Part shown: one piece after another, positions 14,857-20,813 of the stretch
How the letters are laid out: every line of letters begins with the position of its first letter
How positions within the stretch are numbered: the first letter of the stretch is position 1
Assembly (NCBI GenBank): GCA_017617145.1
Contig: JAFZWX010000099.1
Location: 1 to 20,813 of the forward strand
DNA: 20,813 bases
Source: Treponema sp.
GTDB lineage: Bacteria; Spirochaetota; Spirochaetia; Treponematales; Treponemataceae
Reading direction: 5' to 3'
The notes under the pieces: generated by a model
What the model was told of the DNA's origin: nothing
Databases searched by the model: none
The model's input: only the letters and a program-made list of their open reading frames with translations
Made by a program: the position numbers and the translations under genes

Positions 14857-15855
14857 TTATTTATTATCGGCAGAATTCGCTTTTTTCTTTGCTATAAAAT
14901 AAGAACCGACGGCTAAAAGTATTCCACCAAGAATCATCAAAAAGCAGAGCAATTGACCTGTAGAAAAATTTGTAAATGATGTGTTTTCGTAAATATTTGC
15001 GGTTTTGTCGCCAATTATAAAACCTATTTCTTCATCTGGTTCACGGAAATATTCAATAAAAAAGCGGAAGAAACCATAGCCAGCTGTATAAATGCCTGCA
15101 AGTAAGCCATCAAACTTTTTATGCTTTCGGCAAAGCCAGATTATTGTCCAAAGAATGATTCCTTCAAAAAATGCTTCATAAAGCTGACTCGGATGACGCG
15201 GAAGATTTACCAGCCGCAGGTTTGAAATATCCATCCCGATTTTTGAAGCCATATTCTGAACCCATTCAAGAGAAGAAGAAAAACGTTCTGCAGCAGGAAA
15301 AACCATTCCCCAAGGCATTGTTGTAACACGACCATAAAGTTCGCCGTTTAAAAAATTTCCCAGGCGGCCAAAGGTGTAGCCAAGAGGAATACAACAAACC
15401 ATTGCATCTATCCAGCGTAAAACAGGCTGCTTGTGACGTTTACACCAGAATATCATTCCCAAAAGTCCGCCAATGAATCCACCATGATACGACATTCCTG
15501 CAAAACCCGTGTAGTTTCCTTTTCCATCAAAAGGCCAGAAAATAAGCCAGGGTTTGTGCCAGTAAAGACCTGTTCTGTCGTAAATGAGCGTAGAACCTAC
15601 TCGTGCACCTATAAGTAAGAAAAGAATTCCTGTCCCAAGAAAACTGAAAAGATCATCTTCTGTAATTTTGTAGTTTTTTCCGGCAATTGTTCGTCCATCG
15701 AGCATTCCTTCGTTTGCAATTTTTCTAAGCAGAAAATAAGCTGTACCAAAAGCAAACACATACATGAGCCCATACCAGCGCAAAAGTCCTAAGAATTTTA
15801 CGCCGGGAAAAATTTGCGGATGAATCCAAGATGGAAAGTTTATATATAAGAACAT
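14857..15855 (-). CDS. lgt: Prolipoprotein diacylglyceryl transferase
   Basis: Lgt transfers diacylglycerol from phosphatidylglycerol to the lipobox Cys of prolipoproteins, the first step of lipoprotein maturation in the inner membrane. The 332-residue protein has about seven hydrophobic segments. Conserved residues are visible: RWYGLMY (26-32), SYHGGFIGG with His 124, and the Lgt signature GRLGNFLNGELYGR (163-176) with Arg 164 and Asn 167. HPSQLYEAFFEG and RFFIEYFREPD follow near the C-terminal third. It is slightly longer than E. coli Lgt because of a charged stretch (about 48-68) and a C-terminal helix ending KKKANSADNK. Its ATG directly follows the TAA of the upstream ATPase gene, so translation is probably coupled. 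Confidence 0.97.
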   Translation of the reverse strand: MFLYINFPSWIHPQIFPGVKFLGLLRWYGLMYVFAFGTAYFLLRKIANEGMLDGRTIAGKNYKITEDDLFSFLGTGILFLLIGARVGSTLIYDRTGLYWHKPWLIFWPFDGKGNYTGFAGMSYHGGFIGGLLGMIFWCKRHKQPVLRWIDAMVCCIPLGYTFGRLGNFLNGELYGRVTTMPWGMVFPAAERFSSSLEWVQNMASKIGMDISNLRLVNLPRHPSQLYEAFFEGIILWTIIWLCRKHKKFDGLLAGIYTAGYGFFRFFIEYFREPDEEIGFIIGDKTANIYENTSFTNFSTGQLLCFLMILGGILLAVGSYFIAKKKANSADNK

Positions 15856-17004
15856 TTAGATTTTGAACCCCTGCTGAACAGCTTTTACGAGTTTTGACTT
15901 AAGCAGCTGATTTTCTTTTTTCAACTGAATTAAATCAAACTGCTGGGTTTTAATCATTTCGGCAAGTTCGCCAATTGTAAGTTCACCACCGCCAACTAAA
16001 TCTTCAATTCCCGAAAGCTTAAAATCATAATCGCTGTTTGCTTCTTCTTCGGCATTGATGAATGTGTCGGAATTAAAGTTTTCAGGATCAAAATCCCCGT
16101 CAAAATATCGAGGTGGAGTTTCTATAACCTTGTCTGCAATGCGGTAAATTGCCTGACCAAGTACAGACTGAGGTTTATAAACAACAAGCGGCAACTGTGA
16201 AGAAAGCGCTTTGTCCTGAAGCATATCGCGGTACATAATTCCAAGAAAATCGATGTCCAGACCAAGATACTGGTTACAGGAAGTTTTGATTCTCTGAGCT
16301 TTATTTGCATCTGCCGGATTTTCTATCATATTCATTACAAGTCGAGGGCGGAACTGCTGCATTCGGCTTATAAAAAGCTGTGTAGTTTCGGGATCAACTT
16401 TGCCAAGAGCCTGAACAAGCTGTGGAATATAAAGTTTTTGCATGCTGGCAGAATCTTTTTTAAGATTATCCAGAAGCTCACGGCCAGGAGTATTCTTTTT
16501 GAAGGTTGTGTAAAGCAGACGGAAAACTGCATTTTTTAAGAAAAGGTATCCGTTAAGTGTGGCAGTTACTGCAGGAGCCGAAACAACAATTCCCTGTGGA
16601 GAAAGCAGGAACATATCAAGAATAAACTGATGAGTTCCGGCGCCAAGGTCAAGAATCAAATAATCGGTATCTATGTTTTTAAGATTTCGAATAAGCTTAA
16701 TTTTTTGAGTATGCTTGAGCGAAGTTAAATCTGGAATCTGACTGTCTCCGGCTACAAAGCTTACATTCTGATAATCTGTTGGCTGAATGATATCCTTAAA
16801 CATGGTTTTTTCTGTAAACCATGACCCAAGACTTGCAGCTCCCGGATGCTGACCTATTACGAGATGAAGGTTAGACGCGCCAAGGTCCAGGTCTACAAGA
16901 ACAACTCTTTTTCCCTGCTGTCCCAATGCGATTGCTAAATTTGCAGAAAGAAGGCTTTTTCCTACACCACCCTTTCCACTTGCTATAGGTATTATCTGTG
17001 CCAT
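15856..17004 (-). CDS. MinD/FlhG-like P-loop ATPase with C-terminal extension
   Basis: This 382-residue ATPase of the MinD/ParA/FlhG group has the deviant Walker A SGKGGVGKS (9-17), switch I region VDLDLGASNLH (37-47) and Walker B-like LILDLGAGT (116-124). FlhG proteins have DADLG and DTGAG at these positions, so the resemblance is to that branch, but a flagellar role is not shown by the neighbours. After the ATPase core (to about 280) there is an acidic linker (FDGDFDPENFNSD, EEEANSDYD) and a C-terminal coiled coil (about 345-380, QLKKENQLLKSKLVKAVQQ). No membrane-targeting helix is obvious. ATG 17004 is preferred. The ATG at 17013 overlaps the -10 hexamer, and any start further upstream would lie inside the promoter. 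It is the first gene of the operon with lgt. Confidence 0.85.
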   Translation of the reverse strand: MAQIIPIASGKGGVGKSLLSANLAIALGQQGKRVVLVDLDLGASNLHLVIGQHPGAASLGSWFTEKTMFKDIIQPTDYQNVSFVAGDSQIPDLTSLKHTQKIKLIRNLKNIDTDYLILDLGAGTHQFILDMFLLSPQGIVVSAPAVTATLNGYLFLKNAVFRLLYTTFKKNTPGRELLDNLKKDSASMQKLYIPQLVQALGKVDPETTQLFISRMQQFRPRLVMNMIENPADANKAQRIKTSCNQYLGLDIDFLGIMYRDMLQDKALSSQLPLVVYKPQSVLGQAIYRIADKVIETPPRYFDGDFDPENFNSDTFINAEEEANSDYDFKLSGIEDLVGGGELTIGELAEMIKTQQFDLIQLKKENQLLKSKLVKAVQQGFKI

Positions 17005-17011
17005 GTCTTCC

Positions 17012-17040
17012 ATTATAGCATATAAATTGCTTATTGTACA
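17012..17040 (-). promoter_or_regulatory. Promoter of the ATPase-lgt-lipoprotein-rlmL-tetR operon
   Basis: On the minus strand, TGTACA (17035-17040) is followed by a 17-nt spacer and TATAAT (17012-17017) preceded by TGC, a perfect extended -10. The transcript would start one or two bases before ATG 17004, so the mRNA is leaderless or nearly so. Confidence 0.65.
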
Positions 17041-17062
17041 AATAAGAGATTTATATTTTAAT
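17034..17062 (+). promoter_or_regulatory. Possible promoter of the M16 peptidase gene
   Basis: TTGTAC (17034-17039), a 17-nt spacer and TTTAAT (17057-17062) match the consensus at 3/6 and 5/6. It would share the palindrome TTGTACAA with the divergent promoter. The transcript leader would contain the whole repeat pair F/G. Confidence 0.3.
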
Positions 17063-17067
17063 ATACG

Positions 17068-17136
17068 TGTCATTGCCGTGCTTGACACGGCAATCTATTC
17101 TTATAAAAGATTTCCGGGTCAAGCCCGAAAATGACA
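17068..17136. repeat. Family 1 hairpin repeat pair (opposite arrangement), upstream of the M16 gene
   Basis: Unit F (17068-17096, plus) has stem GCCGTG/CACGGC. Unit G (17106-17136, minus) has stem TTCGGG/CCCGGA in its own orientation, with one A-C mismatch. A 9-nt spacer separates them. Here the AATCT ends face each other, the reverse of the two pairs flanking pheS. It ends 5 nt before the AGGAG of the M16 gene. Confidence 0.83.
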
Positions 17137-17152
17137 GACATAGGAGTTTTTT

Positions 17153-19990
17153 ATGAAAAAATTGTTTAAGTTTGCAGTAATTCTGTCTGCAATACTTTTT
17201 ATTTCTTGTACTTCAACCAAGTCACAGAAAAATGATGTTCAGTTTAAGCTCAACCCCGATGTTCTTGAAGGACAACTTGATAATGGAATGAGTTATTATA
17301 TTCTGGAAAACGCTTATCCCGAAAACAGAATATCTCTAAGGCTTGTTGTAAAGGTTGGTTCAATTGCCGAACAGGAAAACGAGCTTGGTGTTGCTCACCT
17401 TATTGAGCATATGTGTTTTAATGGCACCGAACATTTTGAAAAAAATACACTTGTAGATTATGCCGAATCAATTGGTATGGATTTTGGTGCCGAAGTAAAT
17501 GCTTACACTTCTTTTGAAGAAACAGTTTACAAACTCGAAATCCCGGCCGACAATCCGGAATTTATTGATACAGCACTTTTGATTTTCCACGACTGGGCAA
17601 GTGCAGTTACCTTTGACCCTGAAGAACTTGATAAAGAGCGCGGAGTTGTAACAGAAGAATGGCGTGGTCGTCTTGGTTTGAGCGGCCGACTGACAGATAC
17701 AGTGCTTCCTTTTGAGCTTGCAGATTCTTCTTATGTAGGAAAACTACCGATTGGTAGCATGGATGTTATTGCAAACATCACCCGCGACGAGGTTGTAGCC
17801 TTTTATGAAAAATGGTATCAGCCGCAGAATATGGCAGTTATAATTTCTGGTGCTCTTGATCCTGCAACTATAGAAGGTCTTGTTAAAAAGAACATGGGAA
17901 ATATTCCTGCTGCCACTAAAAAGAATACTTTGGAAAAAGGTTTTGTACCTGCCCGCACACAAAAAGATATTCTTGTTTTTGCAGATCCGGAATGGCCGTA
18001 TTCACAGGTTCAGCTTGTTGCCCTTGATGAAGACAATAAGCCGATGACAACAGAAGCAGACCTGCGCCGTTACTATCTTACACGCATTGTTGATGAAGTA
18101 ATGAATAACCGCTTTTCCGAAATTACTACTGACCCACAGGCTCCTTGGCTTATGGCACAGGCAATCAATTATACAGAAACTCACAGCGCAACTTTTGACG
18201 GACTGGTGTTTGTTCCAAAAGACGGCATGATGTGGGATGCATTTGCCCGGGTTCTTGATGAAGTAGATCGTGCTCTTTTGTTTGGAATTACTTCATCTGA
18301 ATTTGAACGTACACGCGATTCACTTCTTGCAACAGAAAATCAGTGGTACGAAACAAGCGAAACAACAGATTCTCAATCAAGAGTTAGCGGACTTGTAGAT
18401 TACTTCTTAACCGGCGAAACATTTATGTCTGATGATGACTTTATTGCTGCTGCCCGAAAGATTCTTGCTTCCATAACACTTGATGAAGTAAATGCCCGTG
18501 CTCAGGATATTTTTGAAGGTCGCGGAATGCTTGGTATGTTCTATATTCCAGAAGCTTATGCCGGTGAAATGCCTTCAAAAGAAGAAATCATAGATTTCTG
18601 GGAAAACTACAAAAGCGAAGCAGAAATGACTGCTTATGAAGATACCGCTGCTCAATCAAGTATAATGGAACGCCCTGCAACAAAGGCTACGGTTGCTTCT
18701 AAAAAAGCTCTTACCGAACTTGGAGCAACAGACTATGAGCTTTCAAACGGAGTAAGGGTTATCATTAAGAAAACCGATTTTGATAAATCTGTAATTTTTA
18801 TGAGTGCCCTCAGTAAAGGTGGTGCTTCTTTGGTAAGTGACTCTGAATATGCTTCGGCAATTTTCTCGCCGTATTATACAATTTATTCTGGAATCGGCGG
18901 TATGGATATTAACCAGCTGCAGAAATTTTTGTCTGATAAAACTATAGGCATTAATTGTGTTCTTGATGAACGTGATGAAAAAATAGTAGGTCAGGCTAGT
19001 CCTACAGAGCTGGAACTTTTACTTCAGCTTGTAAACAGAATGATTGCCGCTCCTCAATTTTCAGATATCGGCTGGAACTACAGTTCGCTTATGCTTGATA
19101 CTCAGGCAAAGCAGTATGGTGTTCAGCCTTCTGATGTGTGGGCACAAAAAATCAGTCAGGTTCTTTACGGAGATTCTGTACGACATTCTGTAGGAATAAA
19201 TCCTGAGCTTGTTGCCGCTTATAATCGCCAGGATGCCGAACGCCTGTTTAAGGAACGCTTTGGCAATGCTGCAGATTTTACTTTTGTTTTCTGCGGTGAC
19301 CTTGACGAACAAAACGTTCTTGATTTGTGCTGCTATTATCTTGGAAGCTTACCTGGAAACACAAAAGCCCGCGAAGAAGGAAAATACGAGCCTTTTACTT
19401 TCCCTAAAGGAATTACAAAAGAAGTTGTAAAAAAAGGTCAGGATGAAAAGGGTCAGGTATTCATTGCCTTTGGAGGAAACCTGCCTGCTTCTAAGAGCGT
19501 AGACGAAACTTATAAGGACATTGCACTTTTGGAACAGCTGCGTGCCCTTGTAGACATCCGCCTGCGTGAAATTATCCGTGAAGACAAGAGCGGTACTTAT
19601 GGTGTAAATGTTTACAAGAATATGGATGGATATCCTGAGCGATATTTTGAATTCCAGATTTCTTTTGGCTGCGAGCCTGCACGTGAACAGGAGCTTACAG
19701 ATGAAGTTATTGCCGCAATCAATACTCTTCGAAGCGAACTTGTAGATCAGACTTACATTGAAAAAATCAACGAGTCATACCGCCGTAACTTTGAAGCAAA
19801 TCAGACAAATTCTTCATGGTGGATTGATATACTCAATGCAATTGAAGTTTTGACTTACATGCCGGTAGAAGCTGCCTGCGACCCTGCCTGGGTAACAGAT
19901 ATTACTACTGCCAAGGCTATGAAGGATCTTGCCGTAAAATATCTTGATACTTCAAATTATGTAGCCGTATATCTGGAGCCAGAAAAATAG
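17153..19990 (+). CDS. M16 family zinc metallopeptidase lipoprotein (PqqL-like)
   Basis: This 945-residue member of the pitrilysin/insulinase family (M16) cuts peptides inside a chamber formed by two halves. The N-terminus is a lipoprotein signal (KKLFKFAVILSAILFISC, Cys at residue 19), so it is probably anchored in the periplasm. The catalytic half holds the inverted zinc motif HLIEH (82-86) in GVAHLIEHMCFNGTEHF. The third ligand Glu is expected within ERGVVTEEW (162-170). The conserved NAYTSFEETVYKLEIP lies between them. The second half (about 540-945) starts with LSNGVRVIIKKTDF and lacks the zinc motif, as usual. Length fits the two-domain secreted PqqL-type enzymes. AGGAG sits 6 nt before ATG 17153. 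A chimeric repeat begins 3 nt after the stop, and the zinc-ribbon gene follows 55 nt downstream. Confidence 0.93.
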   Translation: MKKLFKFAVILSAILFISCTSTKSQKNDVQFKLNPDVLEGQLDNGMSYYILENAYPENRISLRLVVKVGSIAEQENELGVAHLIEHMCFNGTEHFEKNTLVDYAESIGMDFGAEVNAYTSFEETVYKLEIPADNPEFIDTALLIFHDWASAVTFDPEELDKERGVVTEEWRGRLGLSGRLTDTVLPFELADSSYVGKLPIGSMDVIANITRDEVVAFYEKWYQPQNMAVIISGALDPATIEGLVKKNMGNIPAATKKNTLEKGFVPARTQKDILVFADPEWPYSQVQLVALDEDNKPMTTEADLRRYYLTRIVDEVMNNRFSEITTDPQAPWLMAQAINYTETHSATFDGLVFVPKDGMMWDAFARVLDEVDRALLFGITSSEFERTRDSLLATENQWYETSETTDSQSRVSGLVDYFLTGETFMSDDDFIAAARKILASITLDEVNARAQDIFEGRGMLGMFYIPEAYAGEMPSKEEIIDFWENYKSEAEMTAYEDTAAQSSIMERPATKATVASKKALTELGATDYELSNGVRVIIKKTDFDKSVIFMSALSKGGASLVSDSEYASAIFSPYYTIYSGIGGMDINQLQKFLSDKTIGINCVLDERDEKIVGQASPTELELLLQLVNRMIAAPQFSDIGWNYSSLMLDTQAKQYGVQPSDVWAQKISQVLYGDSVRHSVGINPELVAAYNRQDAERLFKERFGNAADFTFVFCGDLDEQNVLDLCCYYLGSLPGNTKAREEGKYEPFTFPKGITKEVVKKGQDEKGQVFIAFGGNLPASKSVDETYKDIALLEQLRALVDIRLREIIREDKSGTYGVNVYKNMDGYPERYFEFQISFGCEPAREQELTDEVIAAINTLRSELVDQTYIEKINESYRRNFEANQTNSSWWIDILNAIEVLTYMPVEAACDPAWVTDITTAKAMKDLAVKYLDTSNYVAVYLEPEK

Positions 19991-19993
19991 CGC

Positions 19994-20031
19994 GGTTCCT
20001 GAGGCTCTCGAAGGGTGACCCGGCAATCTTT
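19994..20031. repeat. Chimeric repeat: family 2 unit joined to the end of a family 1 unit
   Basis: Positions 19994-20015 are a family 2 unit (GGTTCCT, loop GAGGCTCTCGA, AGGG). It runs directly into TGACCCGGCAATCTTT (20016-20031), which is the loop end, right stem and right flank of a family 1 unit. The left half of family 1 is missing. The element starts 3 nt after the M16 stop. Confidence 0.65.
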
Positions 20032-20045
20032 TTCAGGATCACATT

Positions 20046-20450
20046 ATGGACTATTTACTAATAGGCACATTTTCAGTAATAATCATCGCTCTGCTTGCGG
20101 CAATTGCTGTAATGAATGCACACCGCAAGCTTAAACATGCCCGCAAAAAAAAGGCTTCAAACCTGCAGCCGGTCCGTTGTCCTGTATGCCAGAGTGAACT
20201 TTTTGTGGGTGAACAGCTTGTTTCAAAAGTCTATCGCCCAATGAAAGTTCCCGACCAGCTTATGACAATTCAGGGTTGTCCGCACTGCTATCCTAAGTGT
20301 GAACCTGGAGTAGCACGTGTGTGCCCTGTTTGTCATAAAGCAATTGCCCCAGATCAGGCATTGACAGCGCGCTTGTTTAACAAAGCTGTTGGTAAAAAGC
20401 ATGTGCATATTATCGGGTGTTCCAACTGTCATAAGCCTAGGGCGGATTAA
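20046..20450 (+). CDS. Membrane-anchored protein with two zinc ribbons
   Basis: This 134-residue protein has an N-terminal transmembrane segment (about 4-24, YLLIGTFSVIIIALLAAIAVM), a basic stretch (HRKLKHARKKK) that should stay in the cytoplasm, and two tandem zinc ribbons. The first uses CPVC (45-48) and CPHC (78-81). The second uses CPVC (93-96) and CSNC (125-128). The Cys spacings (about 30 and 29 residues between pairs) and the shared pattern suggest an internal duplication. An extra Cys is at 85. No family name is recognised. AGGA lies 7 nt before ATG 20046. It may be co-transcribed with the M16 gene, but the 55-nt gap holds a repeat, and a functional link is not shown. Confidence 0.83.
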   Translation: MDYLLIGTFSVIIIALLAAIAVMNAHRKLKHARKKKASNLQPVRCPVCQSELFVGEQLVSKVYRPMKVPDQLMTIQGCPHCYPKCEPGVARVCPVCHKAIAPDQALTARLFNKAVGKKHVHIIGCSNCHKPRAD

Positions 20451-20462
20451 AACTTTGGCTTA

Positions 20463-20574
20463 TGTAAACATTTACACGCAATTCTTTAGACAAGATTCTT
20501 TTTGCGTGTATGAAAAGCCATTATCGATGTTGTGTTACACGCGGAAAAATCCTTTTGTGTTCACTTTGCGTGTA
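20463..20574. repeat. Four TACACGC(AA) motifs in alternating orientation upstream of purD
   Basis: TACACGCAA (20473-20481), TTGCGTGTA (20502-20510), TACACGC (20536-20542) and TTGCGTGTA (20566-20574) form two inverted pairs with loops of 20 and about 25 nt. The first copy overlaps a dyad TGTAAA-CA-TTTACA (20463-20476). Together with the flanking bases they fill most of the 200-nt gap between the zinc-ribbon gene and purD. They could be protein-binding sites or two RNA hairpins. Confidence 0.7.
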
Positions 20575-20589
20575 CTTTTGAGATTTACC

Positions 20590-20613
20590 GGGGTTTTTAA
20601 GGGCAGACGCCCC
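20590..20613 (+). other. GC-rich hairpin before purD
   Basis: GGGC (20601-20604) can pair with GCCC (20609-20612), or GGGG (20590-20593) with CCCC (20610-20613). These are mutually exclusive pairings. Only a weak T-rich tail follows. It may be a poor terminator or another dispersed element. Confidence 0.35.
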
Positions 20614-20615
20614 TA

Positions 20616-20644
20616 TTTACTATCCCCTATAATTCCTATAAAAT
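20616..20644 (+). promoter_or_regulatory. Possible purD promoter
   Basis: TTTACT (20616-20621), a 17-nt spacer and TAAAAT (20639-20644) would place the transcript start on ATG 20651. Another hexamer, TATAAT (20628-20633), matches the -10 consensus better but has no -35 at the right distance. No Shine-Dalgarno precedes the ATG. Confidence 0.35.
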
Positions 20645-20650
20645 TATGCT

Positions 20651-20813
20651 ATGAATATAATTGTTGTTGGCAGTGGTGGTCGTGAGCACACCATTTGCTG
20701 GAAGCTTGCTCAAAGTTCTTTGGTTGATAAAATTGTGGTTGTGCCTGGAAACGGTGGAACTGCAAAAGAATCAAAATGCGTTAATGTAAATCCTAAAGAT
20801 TGTGATTATATTG
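20651..20813 (+). CDS. purD: Phosphoribosylamine--glycine ligase, N-terminal part
   Basis: Only the first 54 codons are in the window. The start MNIIVVGSGGREHTICWKL matches the GAR synthetase N-terminus (usual form VxGxGGREH), followed by VPGNGGTA, also conserved in PurD. The enzyme joins glycine to phosphoribosylamine with ATP in the second step of purine synthesis. No ribosome site is visible before ATG 20651, and a -10-like hexamer ends 6 nt upstream, so translation may be leaderless. The upstream gap carries four TACACGC-type motifs that could bind a regulator. Confidence 0.9.
   Translation, partial: MNIIVVGSGGREHTICWKLAQSSLVDKIVVVPGNGGTAKESKCVNVNPKDCDYI

Noticed and set aside
17005..17088. 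Longer N-terminus of the MinD-like ATPase starting at 17088
   Set aside because: The extra 28 residues cover the -10 and -35 elements and part of the repeat, and the ATPase fold begins right after Met 17004.
17082..17107. M16 promoter using the perfect TTGACA in repeat unit F
   Set aside because: The nearest -10-like hexamer (TATAAA, 17102-17107) is only 14 nt away, too short for sigma-70.
20389..20685. Plus-strand frame of 98 codons after the zinc-ribbon gene
   Set aside because: It overlaps the end of the zinc-ribbon gene and the start of purD in other frames, runs through the motif array, and has no ribosome site or recognisable protein.

Overview
The window looks like chromosomal DNA of a Treponema-type spirochaete, though the genus is an inference. 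The supports are an AT-rich genome, a phenylalanyl-tRNA synthetase alpha chain of the long archaeal/spirochaetal type, several lipoproteins with the loose lipobox usual in spirochaetes, and a DUF1015 protein. No phage, plasmid or insertion-sequence gene is visible. What stands out is two families of short hairpin repeats scattered between and inside the genes.

Layout. A tRNA-Leu(CAA), cut by the left edge, is divergent from recQ (143-2074). recQ converges with a DUF1015 gene (2071-3459, minus) and overlaps it by 4 nt. A lipoprotein with a phosphodiester-glycosidase domain (3530-4402) overlaps the sigma-54 gene rpoN by 4 nt. A five-gene plus-strand unit follows, with a promoter at 5819-5847 and an intrinsic terminator at 10438-10478. 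It encodes a large unknown protein, a GAF-GGDEF diguanylate cyclase, a rhomboid protease and two small exported proteins. pheS (10564-12120) comes next, with a composite hairpin repeat on each side. A minus-strand operon then reads leftward from a promoter at 17012-17040: MinD/FlhG-like ATPase, lgt, a lipoprotein, an rlmL-type rRNA methyltransferase and a TetR regulator. On the plus strand an M16 zinc-peptidase lipoprotein (17153-19990) is followed by a membrane-anchored double zinc-ribbon protein (20046-20450), a 200-nt regulatory-looking gap and the first 54 codons of purD.

Genes that plausibly work together. Lgt attaches lipid to prolipoproteins, and at least three lipoproteins are encoded here. 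The 5883-10404 unit combines c-di-GMP synthesis, membrane proteolysis and exported proteins, which suggests an envelope-related signalling module, but this is inference only. Near-consensus TGnTATAAT promoter elements lie so close to several start codons that the mRNAs would be leaderless or nearly so.

Most notable signal. Repeat family 1 has the form TGTCATT-N6-CTTGA-N6-AATCT. Repeat family 2 has a loop GAG(C/G)CT(G/C)TCGA with short stems. In both, flanks and loop are fixed while the stem sequences change and mostly stay complementary. Copies sit at gene ends, supply the last codons of rlmL and part of the tetR stop codon, and in one case lie in frame inside the DUF1015 gene.
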